Source: Lactiplantibacillus daowaiensis
Lineage (GTDB): Bacteria; Bacillota; Bacilli; Lactobacillales; Lactobacillaceae
Direction: 5' to 3'
NCBI RefSeq assembly: GCF_005405085.1
Contig: NZ_BJDJ01000002.1
Location: 186,001-250,000, forward strand
DNA length: 64,000 nt
The translations under genes and the position numbers were made by a program. The first letter of the stretch is position 1. Each line of letters begins with the position of its first letter. The notes under the pieces are model-generated. The model saw only the letters and a program-made list of their open reading frames with translations. It was not told the origin of the DNA and ran no database searches. Of the stretch, positions 44,761 through 55,279 are shown in pieces.

Positions 44761-46098
44761 TTAATCATCCTGGTTGGACCAAATCCCACTACTAAATTTC
44801 ACATGACCAACCCGATCAAGGCTGCCCTTGGTAGAAAAACCTTCCTCATCCGTCTGGTCATCACCATCGACGAACTTCAGTAAGGTCGTCTTAGACTGCC
44901 GATAAATCGTCACATCCGCAACCGCGCCATACTCATTGGTCTTCGTATACGTCTTTGTTTTTGGTTGCACCTTAACTTGCCGACTCACTTGATAATGTGG
45001 CTGATAAAACGTCAGCTGCGTCGGTTGTTGGTGCTTAAACGTGACTTTAATGGGCGTATTCATCGCCGTCAAGATCAATAGCCGTTGCAGTTGATGTTGC
45101 CGATAAACGCGATAAATCCGACTGCGGCTAATGTAGCCACTCTCAAGGGTCCGCTTAATTGGCGCTTGTTCTGTCCGCGTCATCGTTTCACCAGCTTGTG
45201 GATTTAACAAGCGCCGACCGACATCTTGATAATAGCCCCGGACGAGTTGACCAGTCGCTGGCAACCAGCCAACCACCCGCCCCGTAGCCGTTTGCATGTA
45301 CAAATATTTGCGGCCATCAGTCCGAATCAACTGCTTGGTGGCATAGAGTTGTTGATTCAGCAAAGTATCCGTATCATGGGCAAATGCCCGGAAAACGGTC
45401 CCTGGCACATTCGACCAAGCATGATAGGTCGTATTCCCCAAATTCATCGCCAAGTTTGAAGGATTCTTACCGTCAAACGAGACCAAATAATAAGGCGTCT
45501 TTTGAATCGTTGTTTGTTGGCGATAATACGTCGTTGGTTTTAAGTCTTTTAACGCAATGTAACCCCAGTCTTTGTTCGGTGTTAAATGGGTCCAAGTTTT
45601 TGCTTGGTAAACGTCAAAGGGGCGGGTGACCGCCACATGATGCAAGTTTTGAATCAAACAATAGGTCCCTTTTTGCGTATAGAAATATTTTGCCACGACG
45701 ACTTTAATTGGTGGTGAGATTTCCTCTTCATCACCGTCGACCGTCACATGATACCGATTATTGACATGCTTTAAACTATCATAGAATTTCACACTGTCGT
45801 TAGCCAGTACCATTGGTTGATGCGCGTCGCCCCGCTTCGTCCTAATAACTTTACCGACGCCATCGACTTTATCAGCCGCTCGGCGTCGTTTTTGCGCCGC
45901 TGTTAAAGGCTGTTGTTTTTTGGTTGCCAAACGCTGCGATTGCTTTTTGGCGCGTTGCTTAGCAGCTTGCTTTTTAGCCACGCGTTCAGCTGTCAACCGC
46001 TGTTGGTGCTTGGCTTGGCCAAAAATGGCGCCACCACCCACTAATACGATCAAGATTCCGACAATCAAACTGTAACGCCAAATTTTCCCCGTTTTCAT
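44761..46098 (-). CDS. Membrane-anchored extracellular protein of unknown function
   Basis: A 445-residue protein with one N-terminal membrane segment (about residues 8-26), then a strongly basic, Gln/Lys/Arg/Ala-rich coiled-coil-like stretch (residues 30-75), then a long beta-rich domain with repeated Tyr/Trp/Thr segments (YIALKDLKPTTYYRQQTT, YMQTATGRVVGWLPATG). The latter recall GW/SH3-type wall-binding modules of lactobacilli, but the match is loose. No catalytic motif is seen. It ends with an acidic tail (DGDDQTDEEG). It may bind the cell wall. Confidence 0.6.
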   Translation of the reverse strand: MKTGKIWRYSLIVGILIVLVGGGAIFGQAKHQQRLTAERVAKKQAAKQRAKKQSQRLATKKQQPLTAAQKRRRAADKVDGVGKVIRTKRGDAHQPMVLANDSVKFYDSLKHVNNRYHVTVDGDEEEISPPIKVVVAKYFYTQKGTYCLIQNLHHVAVTRPFDVYQAKTWTHLTPNKDWGYIALKDLKPTTYYRQQTTIQKTPYYLVSFDGKNPSNLAMNLGNTTYHAWSNVPGTVFRAFAHDTDTLLNQQLYATKQLIRTDGRKYLYMQTATGRVVGWLPATGQLVRGYYQDVGRRLLNPQAGETMTRTEQAPIKRTLESGYISRSRIYRVYRQHQLQRLLILTAMNTPIKVTFKHQQPTQLTFYQPHYQVSRQVKVQPKTKTYTKTNEYGAVADVTIYRQSKTTLLKFVDGDDQTDEEGFSTKGSLDRVGHVKFSSGIWSNQDD

Positions 46099-46120
46099 TT
46101 ACTCGACCCCAATAAATCGC

Positions 46121-46489
46121 TTATTTTAAACTTTGATCAGCTGGTAGCATCTTACGAATCCCACCCGTTGGATCAGGGACATCACCTGGATATCGTGGGA
46201 TCAAATGCACATGGCAATGCATAACGGTTTGCCCCGCCGTAGCACCGACATTAATCCCAAGATTATAACCAGCTGGATGATAGCGCTGATCCAGATAAGC
46301 TTTAGCTTGCATTAATAGTGCCTGCATCGCAGCTAAGTCCGGCGCTGGCACATCAAAATACGTCGGATAATGCTGCTTAGGAATAATTAATAAATGCCCC
46401 CGACTGACCGGATGAATATCAAAAAAAGCCGCTGCCAAGTCGTTTTCCAACACATACGGCTGCCGCTGACAAAAAAGACACGTTGTCAT
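46121..46489 (-). CDS. HIT family nucleotide hydrolase
   Basis: A 122-residue histidine-triad protein. TVMHCHVHLIPRY near residues 92-104 holds the catalytic HxHxH triad. The N-terminal CLFCQ (residues 4-7) is the remnant zinc-type start common in Gram-positive HIT proteins. They hydrolyse AMP-linked or dinucleoside substrates. It is 22 bases from the preceding gene and 8 from the SDR gene, all on one strand. Confidence 0.9.
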   Translation of the reverse strand: MTTCLFCQRQPYVLENDLAAAFFDIHPVSRGHLLIIPKQHYPTYFDVPAPDLAAMQALLMQAKAYLDQRYHPAGYNLGINVGATAGQTVMHCHVHLIPRYPGDVPDPTGGIRKMLPADQSLK

Positions 46490-46497
46490 CTAAACAC

Positions 46498-47244
46498 CTA
46501 CTTTTCTAACCAACCACCATCAATCGGTACGACTGTGCCATGCACGTAATCCGCATGTTGACTCGCTAAAAATAACGTTAAATCAGCCACTTCTTGTGGT
46601 TGCGCCCAACGCTTAGCAGGCGTTTCATCAGCAACCCACTGGGCCATCTTACCGTCACCCGCAAAATCAGCGGCATTCATTGGTGTATTGATGGCGCCAG
46701 GCGCTAGACAATTGGCGCGAATCCCTTGAGCCGCATAATCTAAATCAAGCTGCTTCGTATACCCGATGATGGCATGTTTGGCAGCCGTATAAGCAGCGCC
46801 ACCACCACCGGCAACTAAGCCCGCAATCGACGCCATATTTACAAAAACCCCATGTTGTTGCGCTAACATCATCGGTAAGACTGTGTTCGTCACAATGAAC
46901 TGACTCGTCAAATCGGTTGCCAAAATGGCCTGCCAATCTTTTAAACTCGTCTTTAATGTGGGCCGATACCCATCTAAACGCCCAGCCGTATTGCAGACGA
47001 TACTGGGCGCCCCAAGTACCGCGATACCAGCACTGATTGCCGTGACTAATGCCGATTCATCGGTCACATCAGCAACCTGATAACTGAGGTCAGTGCCCGC
47101 TTTTAAGCTAGCTGGTTGCGCTTGTCGGTCAATGGCGATCACATTGGCACCTTGCCTGCGAAACGCTTGTACTTGCGCATGACCGATTCCCGAAGCCGCG
47201 CCCGTTACGAGTACGGTTTGCCCTACATATTCCGGCAATTGCAT
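46498..47244 (-). CDS. Short-chain dehydrogenase/reductase
   Basis: A 248-residue classical SDR. The NAD(P)-binding TGAASGIG is near residues 14-21, VCNTAG is the structural motif, and the active site is Ser in NMASIAGLV with YTAAKHA (Tyr-x3-Lys). It ends in the usual DGGWLEK. The closest general family is FabG-like 3-oxoacyl reductase, but the substrate is unknown. Its ATG at 47242-47244 overlaps the previous stop as TAATG, so translation is coupled; a start six codons upstream is less likely. Confidence 0.88.
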   Translation of the reverse strand: MQLPEYVGQTVLVTGAASGIGHAQVQAFRRQGANVIAIDRQAQPASLKAGTDLSYQVADVTDESALVTAISAGIAVLGAPSIVCNTAGRLDGYRPTLKTSLKDWQAILATDLTSQFIVTNTVLPMMLAQQHGVFVNMASIAGLVAGGGGAAYTAAKHAIIGYTKQLDLDYAAQGIRANCLAPGAINTPMNAADFAGDGKMAQWVADETPAKRWAQPQEVADLTLFLASQHADYVHGTVVPIDGGWLEK

Positions 47245-47465
47245 TAGTCGACCAATTGCCAATCATCAGCCAAAATATCACAATCAGTTGGTGACCATAA
47301 GCTATACGCTTCATCAGCAGTTTTGATCAAAAAATAAGGATTCAACACATCGCCTTGATACGTGGTGGTTGGTTGTAAAACGACGAATAATTCGGTCCCT
47401 TCCCAACCAGTACGGACTGCTTTTTGACCTGCTTTTAGGTTTGGTAAGATTGCTTCAAATGTCAT
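47244..47465 (-). CDS. DUF2829 domain-containing protein
   Basis: A 73-residue protein consisting of one DUF2829 domain (MTFEAILPNLKAGQKAVRTGW, WSPTDCDILADDWQLVD), common in Firmicutes phages and chromosomes, with unknown function. GGAGGTTATCTCA precedes the ATG at 47463-47465; the longer frame upstream has no support. It is translationally coupled to the SDR gene. Confidence 0.82.
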   Translation of the reverse strand: MTFEAILPNLKAGQKAVRTGWEGTELFVVLQPTTTYQGDVLNPYFLIKTADEAYSLWSPTDCDILADDWQLVD

Positions 47466-47566
47466 TGAGATAACCTCCATTATTATAAGAAGTGTCACAA
47501 CTTCTTGTCTGTCAAAAGCGTAGCATATTCCCCGGAGCTTGAACAGTTCTAAAATTTGTTGGTACA

Positions 47567-47611
47567 AATTTATCGTTTAGGCTGGTACAGACCAATTAAA
47601 TATGCGATAAT
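47567..47611 (+). promoter_or_regulatory. Promoter region with operator-like repeats before the MupG-type gene
   Basis: GATAAT (47606-47611) is a likely -10. TTGGTACA (47569-47576) and TGGTACAGACCA (47583-47594), the latter a palindrome with TGGT/ACCA arms, cover the -35 region. A similar TTGGTACAAATTT occurs at 5665-5677 before pbuG. A regulator binding the TGGTAC units is possible. Confidence 0.45.
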
Positions 47612-47675
47612 GTAAGCGAATACAGAAATAAGATGCGTCACTGCATCTTGAAAGTCAACTTGGAGGGATTTTGAT

Positions 47676-48767
47676 ATGAGTAAACTTGGTGTCTCCGTCT
47701 ATCCAGAACGGTCAACCTTTGAAAAGGATGCGGCTTACTTAGATTTAGCTGCTAAATACGGTTACCAACGCGTCTTCACTTCACTATTGGAAATTAAGGG
47801 GAATGCGGATGAAGTTGTCGCTAACTTCAAAAAAGTGATCACCTATGCCAATAAACTGGGCTTAGAAGTCATGGTCGACGTGAACCCTGGCTTGTTTAAA
47901 CAACTCGGCGTTTCATATGACGACCTGTCATTCTTCCATGATTTAGGCGCTTGGGGCGTGCGGTTAGACCTAGGCTTCACCGGTTCTGAAGAATCACGGA
48001 TGACGCACAACCCATACGGCATTAAGATCGAAGTCAATATGTCCAAAGGGACCCACTATGTGGACACGATCATGGACTATTCCCCAGCTAAAGATAACTT
48101 ACTGGGCTCACACAACTTCTACCCACAACAATATACTGGTTTAGGTTATGACTACTTCGTCCAAACATCAACCCAATACCGGCAATACGGCATCAACACA
48201 GCAGCATTCGTCTCTTCAAACGATGCCACTTATGGGCCTTGGCCAATGCAAGATGGCTTATGTACTTTGGAACAACACCGAGGCTTACCATTAGCTGCGC
48301 AAGTGCAACACTTAAAGATGACCGGCTTAATCGATGATGTTTTAATTGGGAATGCTTATGCCAGTGAAGCTGAATTGAAAGCGGCTAGTGACGTCTTCTT
48401 CAGTCCATACCCACTCTTACATGTAGAAACAGTGGCGGCATTAACTGATGCGGAAAAAGCCGTTTTATTCGACCAACCACAAACTTATCGTGGCGACTTC
48501 TCTGACTACGTTATTCGGTCATCTGAAACGCGGGTCATCTATCGTGATCGTGATTTTCCAGCTCATGACACGACGGACATCCACGCTGGCGATTTATTAA
48601 TTGATAATGATGAATTCGGCCAATACAAAGGCGAACTCCAAATTGCCCGTTGTGACTTTAAGAACACTGGTCGGATCAATGTCGTTGGCCATGTGATTGC
48701 AGCTGACCAACAATGCTTATCACTACTCGCACCATGGGCTGACTTCAAACTCGTTTCAGCTAAATAA
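47676..48767 (+). CDS. MupG-type 6-phospho-N-acetylmuramidase (DUF871 family)
   Basis: A 363-residue TIM-barrel protein of the DUF871/MupG family. LGVSVYPERSTFEKDAAYLDLA is the typical start, and GVRLDLGF and EVNMSK are conserved barrel strands. S. aureus MupG hydrolyses MurNAc-6-phosphate-GlcNAc during cell-wall sugar recycling; the family role is transferred here. The usual PTS (MurP) and MurQ are not adjacent in this window. TTGGAGGG precedes the ATG. A GNAT gene follows after 14 bases. Confidence 0.85.
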   Translation: MSKLGVSVYPERSTFEKDAAYLDLAAKYGYQRVFTSLLEIKGNADEVVANFKKVITYANKLGLEVMVDVNPGLFKQLGVSYDDLSFFHDLGAWGVRLDLGFTGSEESRMTHNPYGIKIEVNMSKGTHYVDTIMDYSPAKDNLLGSHNFYPQQYTGLGYDYFVQTSTQYRQYGINTAAFVSSNDATYGPWPMQDGLCTLEQHRGLPLAAQVQHLKMTGLIDDVLIGNAYASEAELKAASDVFFSPYPLLHVETVAALTDAEKAVLFDQPQTYRGDFSDYVIRSSETRVIYRDRDFPAHDTTDIHAGDLLIDNDEFGQYKGELQIARCDFKNTGRINVVGHVIAADQQCLSLLAPWADFKLVSAK

Positions 48768-48781
48768 AGGGGGATTGGCGG

Positions 48782-49963
48782 ATGGCGGAAAACTTTCGTT
48801 TAACCACGGCGTCCGACCGCGACGCTTTTTATCAGCTTTATCAGTATGCCTTCAATAATCACGATACCCCGACGCGGCGAGCATTTTTTATGGATCGCTA
48901 TCAACATGGTTGGATTTATGGGTTACATGCCAATAACCAACTCGTTAGTGGCCTTTACAGCTTACCGATGCACGTTAACTTTCATGGGGTGACTTATCCC
49001 ATGAATGGAATCGGTGACGTGATGAGTGCCCCCGAATATTCTGGTCGTGGTGGCGCTGGCAGACTATTAACAGCGGCGTTAACTGAAATGGCTGAAAAAA
49101 AGGTCACATTATCGTATCTCGCGCCATTTTCATTTGCTTATTATCGCAAATTTGGCTATGAACAAGTCTTTAATCATACGCAACAACGCTTAGCAGCGCG
49201 CGATTTACCTGTAATCAAGCCCCACGATTTGTCTGGCACCGTCACGCGTTATGACAATGCCGGGCTTGCCTTAGTCAATGATTTTTATGCGGCCCAACCT
49301 GTCAATCAACGCGGCGGCTTGATCCGTGAAGACTGGTGGCAACATTATTTGACCTTAAAACACGACTGGTCGGTCGCGATTTATCATAATGCTGACCATC
49401 AAATCGAAGGTTATTTAATCTATGAACGTCAAGCCACTAACTTTGCGATTCAAGAATGGAATTTCAGTACACCAGCAGCCTTTGAACGCTTAGCCAACTT
49501 TATCACGAAACATGGCACGACTTTTGAAACCTTTAGTTATGAAGCGCCTAGTGAAGAAAATGGCCTTGATTTATTGGCGAACCCATACAGCCTACAAGTC
49601 CAAACGACACCTTATATGATGGCCCGGATCGTCTTGTTACAAGACTTTTTAACCCGTTATCCATTCACTCAAGATGTGGCGCCAGTGCGCTTGGCAATTA
49701 CGGATGATGTCTTGGCGCAAAACCAAGGAATTTGGGAACTGACCGTGACTAATGGCAACGTCACTTGCGACCGTGTCAACACAACTTTAGATGGTGACAG
49801 TGACTTACAGCTGACGATTCAGCAACTCACCAAACCACTATTTGGCACCCGTTCATTAACCAGTGCTTGGCAACACCGCCAGATTACTGGTGATTTAGCA
49901 ACTGCCAAACGATTGGATGCTAGTTTAGTACATGAAAAACCAGCTTTGATCGATTACTTTTAA
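48782..49963 (+). CDS. GNAT N-acetyltransferase, Eis-like two-domain type
   Basis: A 393-residue protein of the Eis-like group: an N-terminal GNAT domain with the acetyl-CoA loop SAPEYSGRGGAGRLLTAAL near residues 82-100, a second GNAT-like half (about residues 160-280), and a C-terminal sterol-carrier-like domain (about residues 290-393). Relatives acetylate aminoglycosides or protein lysines; the substrate here is unknown. It is probably co-transcribed with the MupG-type gene. Confidence 0.85.
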   Translation: MAENFRLTTASDRDAFYQLYQYAFNNHDTPTRRAFFMDRYQHGWIYGLHANNQLVSGLYSLPMHVNFHGVTYPMNGIGDVMSAPEYSGRGGAGRLLTAALTEMAEKKVTLSYLAPFSFAYYRKFGYEQVFNHTQQRLAARDLPVIKPHDLSGTVTRYDNAGLALVNDFYAAQPVNQRGGLIREDWWQHYLTLKHDWSVAIYHNADHQIEGYLIYERQATNFAIQEWNFSTPAAFERLANFITKHGTTFETFSYEAPSEENGLDLLANPYSLQVQTTPYMMARIVLLQDFLTRYPFTQDVAPVRLAITDDVLAQNQGIWELTVTNGNVTCDRVNTTLDGDSDLQLTIQQLTKPLFGTRSLTSAWQHRQITGDLATAKRLDASLVHEKPALIDYF

Positions 49964-50015
49964 TCGTATTCAAGCTTACTCACTGCTTAACTGGTGGGCA
50001 CACAACTTATAAAAA

Positions 50016-50071
50016 TAAGACTGCCATAACGGCTAAAATGGAATTCTCCAAACCGTTATGGCAGTCTTTTA
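50016..50071. terminator. Bidirectional terminator between the GNAT and TetR genes
   Basis: Stem AAGACTGCCATAACGG with its exact complement, four T on the plus side and A/T-rich sequence on the other. Confidence 0.85.
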
Positions 50072-50143
50072 CTGTCTTAAATAACTGTCGATCAAGTGCC
50101 CTTCACTGAGCCCCGACATTTAACTATATTTCCCATCAGTAAT

Positions 50144-50806
50144 CTAAACTTGATTTTCAGGTTTAGGCGTAAACGCTTGCGTCAACATCGCCACAAAGTA
50201 ATCTAATTCCCGTTGGGTATCTATCGGCGGAATTGCCATGACGACCCGGGCAAAATAGCCGAGTAACATCGATAACATGGTCTGGACAATTAAGTCGTTT
50301 GGCCAATCGACCATTAAATGCCGAGCTTTAAAGTCATCAAAGATTCCCATAATGTTATCCACAACAATGGGACCGACATGTTGGATCATCGCCTCACGAC
50401 TCCCCGGCGTAAAAAAGACCATCTCTAAAGCAACTTTTAGTTCTTTGATATTATCATTAACAAATTCTAGCCGATTGGCAAAGACGGACCGAAAGAAACT
50501 CGCCAAGTCGGTGTATTTCGTTTCCAACTCTTCGCGCGTAAAGTCTGCCGCCAGTGATGGCACAATGTGGTCAATGATTGGGGCAACCACGGCTTCACGA
50601 ATCGCATTCTTCGTTTTATACCGCCGATAGACCGTGCCTTCCGCGACACCCGCACGTTGCGCAATATCACTTGTACTTGTGTGATCAAAGCCTTGTTCAG
50701 CAAACAAATCCAAGCTGGCTTGTAAAATTGCTTGTTGCTTCGGCGTTAAGTCGGGATCCGCCGCGACCGTTTGCTGAAAATAATCACGAATTTTTGGTTG
50801 AGTCAT
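50144..50806 (-). CDS. TetR/AcrR family transcriptional regulator
   Basis: A 220-residue repressor. Residues 20-66 form the TetR helix-turn-helix (ASLDLFAEQGFDHTSTSDIA, AEGTVYRRYKTKNAI); the rest is a ligand-binding helical domain. It is the last gene of an operon with the ABC transporter upstream (spacing 4 bases to the permease gene) and very likely binds the two matching palindromes at the operon promoter, giving drug-induced autoregulation. The inducer is unknown. Confidence 0.92.
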   Translation of the reverse strand: MTQPKIRDYFQQTVAADPDLTPKQQAILQASLDLFAEQGFDHTSTSDIAQRAGVAEGTVYRRYKTKNAIREAVVAPIIDHIVPSLAADFTREELETKYTDLASFFRSVFANRLEFVNDNIKELKVALEMVFFTPGSREAMIQHVGPIVVDNIMGIFDDFKARHLMVDWPNDLIVQTMLSMLLGYFARVVMAIPPIDTQRELDYFVAMLTQAFTPKPENQV

Positions 50807-50810
50807 TTCA

Positions 50811-52064
50811 TCACACCTTCCGATATCGTTTCATGCCGACAATATTCATCAGCGTTAAGACTATCATAAATCCTAGCAAAATGCCTAGTTGCCCACTAAT
50901 TTCACTTAACGTCGCCCCTTTAGTCGCCACATCCGTTAACGCCCCAGCACCATAATATAGCGGCATAATGTGGGCGATCCATTGTAACCAAGTGGCCATG
51001 CCATCGACTGGAATCAACCCCGCAAAAAAGATTTGGGGAATGACCACGATGGGAATAAACTGAATCATTTGAAATTCAGAATTGGCAAACGTGGAGATGA
51101 AAATCCCTAGCGTCAATGCGACCAATGCTAATAAGAAGTTGACTAAGAAAATGAGCCAAATACTGCCGACCAAATGCACTTTAAAGACAATAATCGCAAA
51201 CGTCACCGTAATCAGCGTTTGAATCACTGCAAAAATCCCATACCCAATCAAATACCCAAAAATAATTTCACTCCGGCGAATCGGCGTTGCCAATAAGCGA
51301 CTGAGCGTGCCAGTCGTCCGTTCATTCAATAAGGAAATCCCAGAAATCAAAAAGACAAAGAAGAACACAAAGAACCCTAAGAAAATCGGCAAGTAACTCT
51401 CAAAGAAAGTTGAATCGCTACTGCCATAAATATAGTGACTCTTGGTCGTGTAAGTTGACGCTTTCGGCGCCGCCATTTTAGTCGTCGCCTTAGGTGCCGT
51501 GGCGGCTTTGAGTTGTTTTTGTAATTTGGCGACCGCCGCGGTGTTACCACTCGCTTTAGCTTGTGCTAAGGCGGTTTTTAGCTGACTGACGGCCGTTTGA
51601 GTCTGAGCCTTAGCCAATCGCTGTAAGGCAGCCTGTTGGGCAACCAACGCCTTTTTCTGGGCTTTCGTTGCGGTCACTAACGTTTTGAGCCGCAACTTGA
51701 TCACGCCACTTTGTAAAGCGGCTTTGATCAACGTCGTATCAGTAGGATTACTGTTGGCGTAAGTAATCGTTAATTTTCCTGAATTTTGCGTCAAATAACC
51801 GGCTAGATCATGCGTTTTAATCACAGTTGCCGCCGATTGACTCGTGGTATAGTGCTTAATCGCCACATGTTTAGACTCAACGGCTTTAACGACTTGGCTA
51901 TCAACATCATGCACACCGAGGGTCGCGACTTGTGTCGTATTATTTTGGAAGAGAAAATACATCAATGACATAATCAACAATGGGGCCACGAACATTAACG
52001 CTAACGTCCGTTTATCGCGCAACATTTGTTTTAAGACCCGTTTAACGATTGCCATGGTTCGCAT
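50811..52064 (-). CDS. ABC-2 type transporter permease
   Basis: A 417-residue membrane protein of the ABC-2 exporter type. One membrane segment near residues 20-40 is followed by an extracellular region with an Ala/Gln/Lys-rich coiled coil (about residues 125-195), then five segments from about residue 225 on. LLNERTTGTLSRLLATPIRRSEI is the typical cytoplasmic helix of this group. It partners the ATPase encoded just upstream (overlap 23 bases). A second ATG three codons in is possible. Confidence 0.9.
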   Translation of the reverse strand: MRTMAIVKRVLKQMLRDKRTLALMFVAPLLIMSLMYFLFQNNTTQVATLGVHDVDSQVVKAVESKHVAIKHYTTSQSAATVIKTHDLAGYLTQNSGKLTITYANSNPTDTTLIKAALQSGVIKLRLKTLVTATKAQKKALVAQQAALQRLAKAQTQTAVSQLKTALAQAKASGNTAAVAKLQKQLKAATAPKATTKMAAPKASTYTTKSHYIYGSSDSTFFESYLPIFLGFFVFFFVFLISGISLLNERTTGTLSRLLATPIRRSEIIFGYLIGYGIFAVIQTLITVTFAIIVFKVHLVGSIWLIFLVNFLLALVALTLGIFISTFANSEFQMIQFIPIVVIPQIFFAGLIPVDGMATWLQWIAHIMPLYYGAGALTDVATKGATLSEISGQLGILLGFMIVLTLMNIVGMKRYRKV

Positions 52065-52782
52065 CTTGCATCCGCCCCGCTTTCAAAAAGACTGCTTCAA
52101 TCGAATCAACCTTATATTGCCGTTTCAAATCAGCGGGGGTCCCTTGGGCTAACGCAACGCCTCCACGAATCAACATCAAATAATCACACCGTTCGGCTTC
52201 ATCCATCACATGAGTCGTCACTAACATCGACTTCCCCGTAGCTTTCAGCTTGTTTAGTTCAGCCCAAATTTGTTGGCGTAACTCGGGATCGATGCCCACC
52301 GTGGGTTCATCTAAAATCAATAGTTGTGGGTCTTGAATTAGCGCAATCGCTAATGACAATCGGCGTTTCATCCCACCTGAATACCCACTGACCCGTTGAT
52401 CTAATTGCTGGGTTAAATTCACCAAATTAGCGGCATAATCAATCATCTGACTTAGCTTATCCTTGGGCACACTCATCAACTTGCCAAAAAAGGTCAGATT
52501 CTCACGTGCCGTCAAAGTTTCATACAGCGCATCGCTTTGCGCCATATAACCCAATTTAGCCATTACTGGACGATTGGGCATTGTCGCGCCCATTACTTGA
52601 ACCGTGCCACCATCAACTTTTTCCATCCCTAAAATACTCTTGATCAAAGTTGTTTTCCCCGCACCAGATGGCCCAATCAGCCCATAAATCATGCCAGCTG
52701 GCAGTGTCAAATCGATTTTATCCAAGACTTGGTGCTGACCAAAACGTTTGCTTACTTGTCGTGCTTCAATATACGGCTTCAT
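52042..52782 (-). CDS. ABC transporter ATP-binding protein
   Basis: A 246-residue ATPase of the DrrA/CcmA type. Walker A is GPSGAGKTT near residue 37, the Q-loop is GYMAQSDALYETLTA, the signature is VSGYSGGMKRRLSLA, and Walker B is LLILDEPTVGID. GGGGG lies 7 bases before the ATG at 52780-52782. With the ABC-2 permease and the TetR regulator it forms a self-regulated exporter operon, probably for drugs or lipids. Confidence 0.93.
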   Translation of the reverse strand: MKPYIEARQVSKRFGQHQVLDKIDLTLPAGMIYGLIGPSGAGKTTLIKSILGMEKVDGGTVQVMGATMPNRPVMAKLGYMAQSDALYETLTARENLTFFGKLMSVPKDKLSQMIDYAANLVNLTQQLDQRVSGYSGGMKRRLSLAIALIQDPQLLILDEPTVGIDPELRQQIWAELNKLKATGKSMLVTTHVMDEAERCDYLMLIRGGVALAQGTPADLKRQYKVDSIEAVFLKAGRMQDANHGNR

Positions 52783-52796
52783 GTTGATACCCCCTA

Positions 52797-52882
52797 GATG
52801 AGTGTACACTCATCAAAATTTCAATCTAAGCTTACCCCGGTCATTATTGGTTGTCAATTCATAAATGAGTTACGACTCATTT
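52797..52882 (-). promoter_or_regulatory. Exporter operon promoter flanked by two TetR-type operators
   Basis: Minus strand TTGACA (52852-52857) and TAAGCT (52829-52834) are 17 bases apart. An 18-base perfect palindrome, GATGAGTGTACACTCATC (52797-52814), lies downstream of the start site. A second, AAATGAGTTACGACTCATTT (52863-52882), lies just upstream of the -35. Both share ATGAGT-N4-ACTCAT. The paired sites fit binding of the TetR protein encoded in the operon. Confidence 0.88.
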
Positions 52883-52888
52883 AGTGGT

Positions 52889-52930
52889 CAAAAAACTGTG
52901 CTACCGCTGAACGCCGGCGTTAGCACAGTT
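52889..52930 (-). terminator. Terminator of the phospho-beta-glucosidase operon
   Basis: Minus strand stem AACTGTGCTAACGC/GCGGTAGCACAGTT followed by T-run. Confidence 0.88.
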
Positions 52931-52937
52931 AAATAAC

Positions 52938-54404
<1,467 letters not shown>

Positions 54405-54499
54405 TTATCTATTATTTTAAATATGTATACATTGAAAATGCTCCGAAAAAAGAACCACAACTAATACCGTAGCACTAGTCGCGGTCCGAATTAACGACA

Positions 54500-54847
54500 T
54501 TATTTGTTTTCAGCATCCAAACGCCGATAGAGATCGACAAGTTCACCAGCTAAGTCGCGGAACGTGATGGCATTCATAATATGATCTTGTGAATGAACGA
54601 GGAGCAATGAGACGTGGGTATGTTGCCCACCGGCTTCATCAGTTAACATTGAGGTTTGGGCATTGTGAGCTTCAGTTAAGAAGTTATCGGCTTCCTTTAA
54701 CTTAGCTTCGGCCTTATCAAAGTCGCCTTCCTTAGCGGCCCGGATGGCTTCAAAGGCGGAACTTTTGGCATTCCCACCATTGACGATCAATCCCATGATT
54801 GTTTCTAGACTTGCATCGGTTTCAGTTGCTTGCTTTTCTTCTGCCAT
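54500..54847 (-). CDS. PTS lactose/cellobiose-type IIA component
   Basis: A 115-residue helical phosphocarrier. ETIMGLIVNGGNAKSSAFEAIRAA and LLLVHSQDHIMNAI are family signatures; the His in VHSQDH is the phosphorylation site. A start four codons upstream overlaps the AAAGGATG ribosome site, so the ATG at 54845-54847 is preferred. The N-terminus (MAEEKQATETDAS) is slightly longer than typical. Confidence 0.93.
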   Translation of the reverse strand: MAEEKQATETDASLETIMGLIVNGGNAKSSAFEAIRAAKEGDFDKAEAKLKEADNFLTEAHNAQTSMLTDEAGGQHTHVSLLLVHSQDHIMNAITFRDLAGELVDLYRRLDAENK

Positions 54848-54901
54848 TAATTTGTTCATCCTTTTTGTGTTGTGATTACTAGGTCACCCTAGCGCGTTTT
54901 A

Positions 54902-55225
54902 TTACCCTTGGTGCTTTGCCATTGAAGCTTCGGCTTCTTTTAAGACCTTTTCGCCGTTCATCATGCCATAATCTTGCATGTTAATGACTTCAACGGGAAT
55001 GTTGCTGGCTTTCTTTTGGAAGTCACTCAACATGTAACGAATTTGAGGTCCAAGCATTAAAATATCGGGATTCTTTTCAGCTAATTTATTGTCAGCATCG
55101 CTGGCAGCGGTTGCAAAAATTTCAGCGTCAATCCCATCTGCTTCAGCAGCTTTTTGCATCTTTGAAACTAATAATGAGGTCGACATACCAGCGGAACATA
55201 CCAACATAATTGTTTTTTCAGCCAT
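54902..55225 (-). CDS. PTS cellobiose-type IIB component
   Basis: A 107-residue phosphotransferase subunit with the phosphorylated Cys in MLVCSAGMSTSLLVSKM near residue 10. It passes phosphate from IIA to the sugar in complex with IIC. GGAG lies 10 bases before the ATG at 55223-55225. No IIC gene lies in this operon or elsewhere in the window, so the permease must come from another locus. Confidence 0.93.
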   Translation of the reverse strand: MAEKTIMLVCSAGMSTSLLVSKMQKAAEADGIDAEIFATAASDADNKLAEKNPDILMLGPQIRYMLSDFQKKASNIPVEVINMQDYGMMNGEKVLKEAEASMAKHQG

Positions 55226-55279
55226 AATCAACACGCTCCTAAATTGTTTTTAAATTTCTTTGCATTAGCGGTTGAATTG

